From an uncultured Sphingomonas sp. (GTDB taxonomy: Bacteria > Pseudomonadota > Alphaproteobacteria > Sphingomonadales > Sphingomonadaceae), in NCBI RefSeq assembly GCF_946477935.1, contig NZ_CAMLAC010000006.1:1-43666 (forward strand): a DNA stretch of 43,666 nt, written 5' to 3'. Positions 18,175 through 26,356 of the stretch are shown piece by piece. The notes beneath the pieces are model-generated. The model was given only the letters and a program-made list of their open reading frames with translations, had not been told where the DNA came from and made no database searches. A program made the translations under genes and the position numbers. Each line of letters starts with the position of its first letter. Positions within the stretch are counted from its first letter, which is position 1.

Positions 18175-20523
18175 ATGACGATACGTCGTACCATCGCAAT
18201 CCGGCTTGTAGCGACGAGCATCGTCGGCATTGGTGCCGTGACCCTGCCCTGCGTCGCCAGCGCGCAGCAGCGAAGCCTGTCGCAGCCGGCGATGCCGCTC
18301 GGAGAGGCGCTGGAGCGGATCGCCAAAGAGTTCGGCAAGCCACTCGATATCGATCCGAATGCGGTAGACGGCGTGACTGCCAACCCGGTGGTCGACGCCC
18401 ACAGCGAGAAAGACGCCGTGCGGCAGGCCACCCGGGGCCTGCCGGTGGCGATGCAGATGACTCAGGACGGCCGGATCGGCATCTACAACGACATCGTCGT
18501 GGTGGCCCAGCGCGACGAGGCGGAAACCAGCGTGCTGGTGCGCCGGGCCAGCACCTCGTCGCGGCTCGGCCAGTCGCTGCGCGACCAGCCGCGCAACACG
18601 CAGGTCATCTCCTCCAAGCTGATCGAGGAACAGCAGGCGCTGACGATCTCCGAGGCGCTGGCGAATGCCGGCGGCGTCACCATCGCCACGACCCCGCAAG
18701 GAGGAAACGCGTTCTCGGTGCGCGGCTTCGGGGCGAACGGCTCGATCAACGGCATGCCTTCCACGTCGAACAACAACTTTAACGCCGGCACTATCCAGCC
18801 GCTCGGCAACATCGAGCGGATCGAGGTGCTGAAGGGCCCCGACGCGATCCTGACCGGCGGCGACAACATGGGCGGCAACATCAACATCGTCACCAAGAAG
18901 CCCAGCGCCACCGAGCGGCTGTACGCCACGGCCGAAACCGGCTCGTTCGGGCTGATCCGTGGTACGATCGACGCCAATCGGGCGCTGACCGACGATGGTC
19001 GCCTCTCCGCGCGCGTCATCGCCACAGGCCAAGACATGGACCGTAATTTTGGTGGCTATCGCGGCACCGAGGAGTATCTGTTCGCACCGTCGATCCGCTA
19101 CAAGAACGCGGATACTGACATCATCCTGTCCACCACCCAAGCCCTGCAACGGGTCGGCGAGCCTCCCTATACGCTGCTTAACCTGGCGACGGGCAAGCCG
19201 GTCGAGATCGATCGCAGCAAGCCGTTCTTCGGCGGGCCGGATCAGGGCATCCGGGTCGGCACCAGCCAGTTCAACATCGACGCGACGCAGAAACTGACCG
19301 ACTGGCTGACGGTCGTCGCCCGCGGTCAACATTCGGAACAGAGCTTCGCGCTTCGGGGGTACTCCCCGGTCACCGGCGTGGACGCCGCGGGCATCTTTTC
19401 CTACCTGACAGCCGGTGGAAACCAACGGGCGAATACCGACTCCATCGACGCGTTCGCGCGCGTCAACTTCAAAACCGGCATCTTCGAGCACAAGATCGTT
19501 GCCGGCTACACCTATGTGGATACGCAGACGAACAGCACCAGCGCGACCGGGGGCCAGTTCGCGCCCTACGACACCCGCAACCCGGCGAAGACGCCGATAC
19601 GAGCGCTCAACGACAGGTTCGTCCCCTCGGTTTCGGTCGCCAGCGAGCAGCGCGGCTATTACGGCCAGTACCTGCTGAACTTCTCACGGTACCATCTGCT
19701 TGTCGGCTTGCGGAAGACCCCCGTGGCTGTCGAGACGATCGTCGACGGCGCATTCACCCGCGACGGAAAGCCGTCCATATCGAACGAGAAGACGTCCCCG
19801 CTGTCTCCCAATTATGGCGCGGTGATCGACCTGAGTGACAACTTGTCGGTATTCGGCTCGCTCGCCTACGGCTTCGCGCCCAACTACCAGTTGGGTGTCG
19901 ACCGGCAGAAGCTGCCGGACCGGACCAGCCGCAACGCCGAGACCGGGATCAAATGGGACCTGTTCGACGAGCGCATGCTGGTCACCGCATCCTACTTCAG
20001 CATCCGGGAGATCAATGGCGTCGAAATCCTCCCACGCGTGCCGGGGGCGCCGGCCCAGCCGCGCTTCTACCGATCGGTGCCGGGTCGCCTTGCTCAAGGC
20101 GTCGACATCAACCTGAGCGGCGAGCCGATCCGGGGATTGTCGCTGATCGCGGCGTTCACGCGTACAGACTATGACCTGCTGTACGTCACGGCGGCCAGCA
20201 AGGTCGTCAACAACCTGCCCCGCGACATGTACAATTTCTACGCGTCCTACACGCGTCCCGTCGCCGACGACGTAAAGCTGGGGCTCGGCGCCGGTGTACA
20301 AGGACGGTCGGGCGCGTTCGTCGACCGGCTCGGGCTCTACAGGCTGGGGCCCGCGGTGCAGGCGAACCTCAACGGGATCCTGACGGTCGGCAAGTTCGAC
20401 ATCAATCTGAGCATCCGCAACGTCTTCGACCGGGACAATTACGGGACCAGCATCGATCCGTCCTACATTCCGCTCGGCGAACCGCGCAGCTTCCGGCTGT
20501 CGGTCGGCTACCGGTTCCGCTGA
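18175..20523 (+). CDS. TonB-dependent receptor with N-terminal STN (secretin/TonB short) domain
   Basis: 782 aa; STN-like MPLGEALERIAKEFGKPLDIDPNAVDGVTANPVVDAHSEKDAVRQATRGLPVAMQ; plug DQPRNTQVISSKLIEEQQALTISEALANAGGV; ends GEPRSFRLSVGYRFR. Confidence 0.9.
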   Translation: MTIRRTIAIRLVATSIVGIGAVTLPCVASAQQRSLSQPAMPLGEALERIAKEFGKPLDIDPNAVDGVTANPVVDAHSEKDAVRQATRGLPVAMQMTQDGRIGIYNDIVVVAQRDEAETSVLVRRASTSSRLGQSLRDQPRNTQVISSKLIEEQQALTISEALANAGGVTIATTPQGGNAFSVRGFGANGSINGMPSTSNNNFNAGTIQPLGNIERIEVLKGPDAILTGGDNMGGNINIVTKKPSATERLYATAETGSFGLIRGTIDANRALTDDGRLSARVIATGQDMDRNFGGYRGTEEYLFAPSIRYKNADTDIILSTTQALQRVGEPPYTLLNLATGKPVEIDRSKPFFGGPDQGIRVGTSQFNIDATQKLTDWLTVVARGQHSEQSFALRGYSPVTGVDAAGIFSYLTAGGNQRANTDSIDAFARVNFKTGIFEHKIVAGYTYVDTQTNSTSATGGQFAPYDTRNPAKTPIRALNDRFVPSVSVASEQRGYYGQYLLNFSRYHLLVGLRKTPVAVETIVDGAFTRDGKPSISNEKTSPLSPNYGAVIDLSDNLSVFGSLAYGFAPNYQLGVDRQKLPDRTSRNAETGIKWDLFDERMLVTASYFSIREINGVEILPRVPGAPAQPRFYRSVPGRLAQGVDINLSGEPIRGLSLIAAFTRTDYDLLYVTAASKVVNNLPRDMYNFYASYTRPVADDVKLGLGAGVQGRSGAFVDRLGLYRLGPAVQANLNGILTVGKFDINLSIRNVFDRDNYGTSIDPSYIPLGEPRSFRLSVGYRFR

Positions 20524-20545
20524 CGTGCCAAAAGGCGAGTAGAGC

Positions 20546-22348
20546 GTGCTTCCACAACCCACGAAGACAGGCGAGGTCCTTCGCGAGAAGGGCCTCGCCC
20601 CGCCCCAGCCGGCGGGGCCGCGCTTTCGCCACGCGTGGCGTCTCATCAGTGCCTATTGGCGATCCGAACACTGGAAGTTCGCCTGGTTCGCGCTGATCCT
20701 GCTCGTCGTCTTTCAGTTCACCGAGGCATATTTCCTTCTTGCCATCAACCGCTGGCAGAAGAGCTTCTTCGACAGCGTCCAGCAGAGCAACGCCGCGCAG
20801 TTCGGGTCGCTGGTGCTGCTGTTCGTCGGCATCACGGCCGCGCAGGTGACCGTGTACCTGTTCGCGCGGGTGCTGCGGCAGGTCCTGTCGATCCGCTGGC
20901 GCGCCTTCCTCACCGAACGCTACGTCGATCGCTGGATGAGCCGCAACCGCTATACGGAGATCGAGCGGCTGCGGCTGATCGACAATCCCGACCAGCGCAT
21001 CCACGAGGACATCAACCGGCTGACCGACATGGACGGCTCGACGACGGGGTCGACCAGCCCGGTCGCGATCGCGCTCGACATCATGGGAACGGCCGCCACG
21101 GCGGTGGCGATGATCTACGTCCTGCTGGAGACTGCGGAGGCGATCCGCTTCTCGCTGTTCGGCTGGCAGGTTTCGATCCCGGGCAGCACGGTCTGGTACG
21201 CCGCGCTGTATGCGCTGGTCACCAGCGTGCTGATCGCGTTTCTCGGTCGTCCGTTCATCCGTGCGCAGATGCGCCAGCAGCACCGCGAGGCGGATTTCCG
21301 TGCCGGCCTGATCCACGTCCGCCGCAACGCCCCGCAGATCGGGCTGGCCGGCGCGCTGCCGATCGAGCGCAGCGCGCTGCGCGACGCCTTTGCCGTGCTG
21401 AAGCGCAACTTCTACTCGGTCATCATCACCAGGACCGGGATCACCGCCGCGCAGCAGATTTTCCAACGGATCGGCGGCTTCCTGCCGCTGTTCCTGCTGG
21501 TGCCGCGCTTCTTCGCGGGCAGCATCAGCTTCGGGCAGGTGATGGCCGGGCGCGATGCGTTTGAGCGGCTGGCCTCCAACCTTTCGGTATTCGTGATGTA
21601 CTACCAGACGATCGCCGAGCAGATCAGCTACATCAACCGTCTGAAGGGGTTGGACGACGCAATCGACGACGCGCGGCCGCAGGGCATATCCATCGGGGCC
21701 GGGGCACTGACGGGGGCGGCGATCGTCACCGGCGGGCTGCTGCTGCGCAAGCCCAACGGCGAGCCGCTGGCAGAGGTAGGCGACTGGACGGTGCGCCCCG
21801 GCGAGCGCTGGGCGGTGCGCGGCTCGTCCGGGGCGGGCAAGTCGACGCTGGTGCGCGCGCTCGCCGGCCTGTGGCCCGACGGCGCCGGCAGCGTCACGAT
21901 CGCGCCCGACACCCACACCATGTTCGTGCCGCAGCGCCTGTACCTGCCGCTCGGCACGCTGAAGGCCGGGCTGTGCTTTCCCGACCATCCCGACACGCAC
22001 GAGGATGCGGCGATCGTCGCGCTGCTGGAGCGGGTACGGCTCGGCCATCTTGCGCCCGACCTTCATGCCGAGCGGATGTGGCAGGAGGAATTGTCGCCGG
22101 GCGAGCAGCAGCGGGTGGCGCTGGTCCGCATCCTTCTCCAGCGCCCGAACCTGCTGGTGCTGGACGAGGCGACCAGCGCGCTCGACCCGGACAATGCGCG
22201 CCATTTCTACGCCTCGATCGGCGAGGCGATGCCCGATGCGACGATCCTCAGCGTCGTCCACGACGAGGCGCTGCTGACGTATCACACCCATATTCTGACT
22301 ATCGTCGACGGGCGGGCTAAGGCAGATCGGCTCGGAGACGAGGCATGA
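20546..22348 (+). CDS. SbmA/BacA/YddA-like ABC transporter, fused membrane and ATPase domains
   Basis: 600 aa (GTG start); AYFLLAINRWQKSFFDSVQQSN, RWRAFLTERYVDRWMSRNRYTEIERLRLIDNPDQRIHEDI; Walker A GSSGAGKST, signature LSPGEQQR, Walker B LLVLDEATSALD. Confidence 0.9.
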   Translation: MLPQPTKTGEVLREKGLAPPQPAGPRFRHAWRLISAYWRSEHWKFAWFALILLVVFQFTEAYFLLAINRWQKSFFDSVQQSNAAQFGSLVLLFVGITAAQVTVYLFARVLRQVLSIRWRAFLTERYVDRWMSRNRYTEIERLRLIDNPDQRIHEDINRLTDMDGSTTGSTSPVAIALDIMGTAATAVAMIYVLLETAEAIRFSLFGWQVSIPGSTVWYAALYALVTSVLIAFLGRPFIRAQMRQQHREADFRAGLIHVRRNAPQIGLAGALPIERSALRDAFAVLKRNFYSVIITRTGITAAQQIFQRIGGFLPLFLLVPRFFAGSISFGQVMAGRDAFERLASNLSVFVMYYQTIAEQISYINRLKGLDDAIDDARPQGISIGAGALTGAAIVTGGLLLRKPNGEPLAEVGDWTVRPGERWAVRGSSGAGKSTLVRALAGLWPDGAGSVTIAPDTHTMFVPQRLYLPLGTLKAGLCFPDHPDTHEDAAIVALLERVRLGHLAPDLHAERMWQEELSPGEQQRVALVRILLQRPNLLVLDEATSALDPDNARHFYASIGEAMPDATILSVVHDEALLTYHTHILTIVDGRAKADRLGDEA

Positions 22349-23706
22349 GCGTATCGGGAAGCGCCCTGCGGCTAAGCGAAGCTGACCTGACGGACGCCGC
22401 GCAGTCGGCGGTCGCGGCGGCGGTCGCAGCAGGCGCCGACGGAGCCAGCGCGACCGCGCGCACCGATGGCGGCATCCGCGTGACGGTGCGCGACGGCGGC
22501 GTCGACACGGCGGTGCGCAATCTCACCCAGTCGCTTGGCATCACCGTGTTCCGCGATGGGCGCGCCGGCTCGGCGAGCACCGCCGCGCTCGATCCCGAGT
22601 CGATCCGGCGCACCGTCGCCGAGGCGACGACGATCGCCGCGGCGGTGCAGCCCGATCCCGATGCCGGCTTGCCGGACCCTGCCTGGCTCGCCTTCGACGG
22701 CCCGCAGCCGCCGCTCGCCGCACCGTCGGACCGACCGCTGCGCGCACTGATCCACCTCGCGCTCGCCGCCGCGCAAGCGGTGACGGACGCCCCGCCCGGG
22801 CAACGCGCGCGGCTGGACGAGGCCGGCATCTGGGTGAACGAAGCGCGCTCGGCGCTGGCGACGTCTGCCGGCTTGTGCCGGTCGTGGCACGCCACCGACC
22901 ACGCGCTGTGGACGATGGTTCTGGCACAGGGCGCTGCGGGGGAAAGCGTCCGCGACTTCGTGCAGTCGAGCGAGCGGCGGTTCGACGCCCTCGAGGCGCC
23001 CGACGCAATCGCCGCCCGGGCGGTGGCACGAACGATCGAGCAGCTGGGCGGGCGCTCGATCCCCAGCCGGCGCGGGGCGGTGCTGTTCGACGCGCGGGTG
23101 GCGTCGGCGATCGTGTCGGACGTCGTCGCGGCCCTGGCGGGCGGCGCGCAGGTCCGCAAGGCGAGCGTGCTGCTGGATTCGATCGGCCGGGCGGTCGCGC
23201 CCGCTCATATCGACCTGACCGAAGACCCGTTCGAACCCTATGGCCTCGCCAGCGGCGGCTTCGACCCCGAGGGGATCGCGGGCAGCGCGCGGCCGGTGAT
23301 CGAAGGCGGCGTGGTGCGGGGCTATTTCCTCGGCAGCGTCGCCGCGCGCAAGCTCGGGCTGCGTCCGACCGGCAACGCCGGCGGCGCGTGGAACCTGCGC
23401 TTTGCCAACCGCGATGACGGGAGCGACGCCGCGGCGATGCGGCGGCGGCTGGGCACCGGTCTCGTGGTGACGCACCTCAACGGCGGCGGCACCGATCCGG
23501 TTCGGGGCACGTGGACGCGTGCCGTGTCGGGCCTGTGGGTCGAGGGCGGCGAGGTGATCCACGCCGTTACCGACGTGACGGTGGCGGGCAATCTCGCCGA
23601 CATGCTCGGGAATATCGTGGCGATCGGCGGCGACGTGTTCCGGGATGGCGCGATCCGCAGCGGATCGATCCTGATCGACGACATGCAGATCGGAGGTACG
23701 GCATGA
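22345..23706 (+). CDS. tldE: TldE/PmbA-family protein
   Basis: 453 aa; IRVTVRDGGVDTAVRNLTQSLGITVFRDGRAGSAST; GGFDPEGIAGSARPVIEGGVVRGYFLGSVAARKLGLRPTGNAGGAWNL; ATGA overlaps on both sides. Confidence 0.85.
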   Translation: MSVSGSALRLSEADLTDAAQSAVAAAVAAGADGASATARTDGGIRVTVRDGGVDTAVRNLTQSLGITVFRDGRAGSASTAALDPESIRRTVAEATTIAAAVQPDPDAGLPDPAWLAFDGPQPPLAAPSDRPLRALIHLALAAAQAVTDAPPGQRARLDEAGIWVNEARSALATSAGLCRSWHATDHALWTMVLAQGAAGESVRDFVQSSERRFDALEAPDAIAARAVARTIEQLGGRSIPSRRGAVLFDARVASAIVSDVVAALAGGAQVRKASVLLDSIGRAVAPAHIDLTEDPFEPYGLASGGFDPEGIAGSARPVIEGGVVRGYFLGSVAARKLGLRPTGNAGGAWNLRFANRDDGSDAAAMRRRLGTGLVVTHLNGGGTDPVRGTWTRAVSGLWVEGGEVIHAVTDVTVAGNLADMLGNIVAIGGDVFRDGAIRSGSILIDDMQIGGTA

Positions 23707-25169
23707 GCACGCTCCCCGCCACCGCACTGAATACCGCCGAGGCGCGGCTGCTGGCCACCAGCGGCCTGACCCGCGACGATCTGTCGCGGACGCTGAGCGT
23801 GCTGTGGCGGCGTGGCACCGACCTAGCCGACCTGTTCTTCGAGGATACGCGCGCGCGGAGCTGGCGGCTGCAGGACGGCCGCGTCTCGGCGGGCTCGTTC
23901 CGGATCGGGCGCGGCGTCGGCGCGCGCGCGGCGGCGGGTGCCGATATCGCCTTCGCCCATTCCGCCGACCTCGGCCGCGCCGCGCTCGCCGACCTCGCCG
24001 ACACCGTCGCCGCGCTCGGGCGCCGGCCGGGTGGCGATCAGGCGGACGTGGCGTTGGACATGGACGGTCCTGTCCATGCACTCTACGCGCCGGCGGAGAC
24101 GACCGGCGCGACGGACGCCGCGGCATGGATCGCGCTGCTGGAGCAGGTCGACGCCGCCGCGCGCGCTGCCGATCCGCGCATCGTGCGGGTCGACGGCATG
24201 GTCCGCGCGATCGACCAGATCGTCCTCGTCGCCGATATCGACGGCCGCATCGCCGCCGACGTGCGGCCCACCGCGCAGGTGATGATGAGCGTCCTCGCCG
24301 AGGCCAACGGCCGCCGGGCGTCGGGCAACGCCGGCCTGGGCGGACGCTTCGGGCTGGAGGGCTTCACTGCGCCGCGCGTCGTCGACATGGTGAAGCGGGC
24401 GGTGCGTGCTGCAACCACCAATCTCGACGCACGCCCCGCCCCCGCCGGACGAATGCCGGTGGTGCTCGCGCCCGGCTATGCCGGCGTGCTGTTCCACGAG
24501 GCGGTCGGGCATGGGCTGGAAGGCGACCATCATCGCAAGCGCCAGTCGGCGTTCGACGGACGGATGGGCGAGCGGATCGCCGCACCGGGCGTGACGGTGA
24601 TCGACGACGGCTCGTTGCCGGGGCTGCGCGGCTCGCTCGGCATCGACGACGAGGGCGTGGCGGGGCAGCGCACGGTGCTGGTAGAGGACGGCATCCTGAC
24701 CGGGCTGCTCCAAGACCGGCTCAATGCGGGGCTGATGAACGCGCGCCCGACCGGCAACGGCCGCCGCCAGTCCTATGCGCACCTGCCGATGCCGCGGATG
24801 ACCAACACTTTCCTAGCGCCGGGCCGCGACGATCCGGCCGAGATACTCGCCTCGGTGAAGAACGGCATCTACGCGATTGGCTTCGGCGGCGGACAGGTCG
24901 ACATCGTTACCGGCCGCTTCAACTTCTCGACCACCGAGGCGTGGCTGATCGAGGACGGCCGCCTGACCGCGCCGATCGACGGCGCGACGCTGATCGGCGT
25001 CGGGCACGAAGCGCTGAAGAACATCTCGATGGTCGGCGGCGATCTCGGCCTCGACGAGGGCGAGGCGCTCTGCGTCAAGCAGGGCCAGCAGCTCGACGTC
25101 GGGGTTGGCCAGCCGACGATCCGGATCGACGACATGATGGTCGGCGGTCGCGCCGGCCGACAGGGATAG
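23703..25169 (+). CDS. tldD: TldD metallopeptidase
   Basis: 488 aa from ATG 23703; LFHEAVGHGLEGDHHRKRQSAFDGRMGERIAAPGVTVIDDG (HExxxH), GNGRRQSYAHLPMPRMTNTFLAPG. Confidence 0.9.
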   Translation: MSTLPATALNTAEARLLATSGLTRDDLSRTLSVLWRRGTDLADLFFEDTRARSWRLQDGRVSAGSFRIGRGVGARAAAGADIAFAHSADLGRAALADLADTVAALGRRPGGDQADVALDMDGPVHALYAPAETTGATDAAAWIALLEQVDAAARAADPRIVRVDGMVRAIDQIVLVADIDGRIAADVRPTAQVMMSVLAEANGRRASGNAGLGGRFGLEGFTAPRVVDMVKRAVRAATTNLDARPAPAGRMPVVLAPGYAGVLFHEAVGHGLEGDHHRKRQSAFDGRMGERIAAPGVTVIDDGSLPGLRGSLGIDDEGVAGQRTVLVEDGILTGLLQDRLNAGLMNARPTGNGRRQSYAHLPMPRMTNTFLAPGRDDPAEILASVKNGIYAIGFGGGQVDIVTGRFNFSTTEAWLIEDGRLTAPIDGATLIGVGHEALKNISMVGGDLGLDEGEALCVKQGQQLDVGVGQPTIRIDDMMVGGRAGRQG

Positions 25170-25177
25170 GAGCATTC

Positions 25178-25501
25178 ATGGCAAAGGTAGCGAATATCAC
25201 CGCGGCGGAGTTCGACACGGAAGTGGCCGGCCGCAAGGGGCTGGTGCTGGTCGACCTGTGGGGGCCCAATTGCGCGCCGTGCCGCGCGCTCGCGCCGATC
25301 CTCGACGATCTGGCGGAGGATTTCGGAGGCGAGGTGGCCATCTGCAAGATAGACGTCGAGGCGGAACAGGACATGATGGTGCGGCTGGGCGCGAGGGCGA
25401 TGCCGACGCTGGCGCTGTTTCACGACGGTACGGAGGTCGACCGGATCGTCGGCATCTGCACCCGCTCGCGACTGACGGCGTGGCTGGAAAGTCATCTGTG
25501 A
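25178..25501 (+). CDS. Thioredoxin-like protein
   Basis: 107 aa; VLVDLWGPNCAPCRALAPILDDLA (CAPC), ARAMPTLALFHDG. Confidence 0.85.
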   Translation: MAKVANITAAEFDTEVAGRKGLVLVDLWGPNCAPCRALAPILDDLAEDFGGEVAICKIDVEAEQDMMVRLGARAMPTLALFHDGTEVDRIVGICTRSRLTAWLESHL

Positions 25502-26319
25502 CGACGGCTTTCCACGGCGATCCCTGGATCAAGTCGGACCTGCACGCGCGGCTGCGGCGCCACGCCGCCGCGGGCACGCTGGTGTTCGGCGCCACACGGT
25601 GGGACGGCGTCAGCGGCAGTCCTCTAGGCGTCTCGGCCGAGAGCGACGACTGCGCCGATTATGCGGCACGGTTCGGCTATCCGCTGGCACTCACCCCCCT
25701 GCTCGACATGATGACCGCCTACATCGCGCCCGAACGCGCGTTGGCCGACACGCTGGCGTGGGTCGAAACCGTGTCGCCCGGTGCCGACCTGTCCTGGGTA
25801 CCGCTCGGGATCGCCGAGGAGATGTTGGTGCGAATGGGCGCTGCCGACCATGCGCCGTCCCGTCATGCGGCCGTGCTGGACCTGCAGCGCCGCGACATGG
25901 CCGGTGAGACGATTACCCGTGCCGACTGGACCGCGCTGCGGCGCGAGATGGAAGCCGCGACGGATGATGCCCATGGTCCCGAGGCGGTCGCGCTGCGGGC
26001 CTGCGCCATGGCCTGTTGGCCGCTACGGACCAGCCGCTCGGTCGTGGCGAGCCTCGTCCAGATGTGGCAGACGGGCGCGCCGCCTTCCCCCGACTTCAGT
26101 GTGGCGGACAGGATCCAGGCGGAGGAGACGCTGCACGCGATCATCGCCGAGATGCGGCCACGGCGCGAGGATATCCCGGGGCTGTTCCGCGATCGCGACC
26201 CAGATCTGTCGAGACGCTACGAAGCCGAGTTGCGGCGCGTCAACCTGATCGCCGAGCAACGCATCGCCGCATTGCCGCCCCTCATCCTTCACCACCTCGC
26301 CGCGGCGGGCACCCCCTGA
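25498..26319 (+). CDS. Uncharacterised protein (273 aa) in the TldD/E operon
   Basis: GTG start overlapping thioredoxin stop (GTGA); VTTAFHGDPWIKSDLHARLRRHAAAGTLVFGATRWDGVSGSPLGVSAES...; no recognised catalytic motif. Confidence 0.75.
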   Translation: MTTAFHGDPWIKSDLHARLRRHAAAGTLVFGATRWDGVSGSPLGVSAESDDCADYAARFGYPLALTPLLDMMTAYIAPERALADTLAWVETVSPGADLSWVPLGIAEEMLVRMGAADHAPSRHAAVLDLQRRDMAGETITRADWTALRREMEAATDDAHGPEAVALRACAMACWPLRTSRSVVASLVQMWQTGAPPSPDFSVADRIQAEETLHAIIAEMRPRREDIPGLFRDRDPDLSRRYEAELRRVNLIAEQRIAALPPLILHHLAAAGTP

Positions 26320-26356
26320 TCCGCCGGGCAGCCCCCATTTTCGACAAGGAACCGTC

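Noticed and set aside
20402-22291. 629-aa minus-strand ORF over the ABC transporter
   Set aside because: Shadow ORF; plus strand has Walker A, signature and Walker B motifs.
22372-24126. 584-aa minus-strand ORF over tldE/tldD
   Set aside because: Arg/Ala-rich shadow ORF opposite strongly supported coding sequence.
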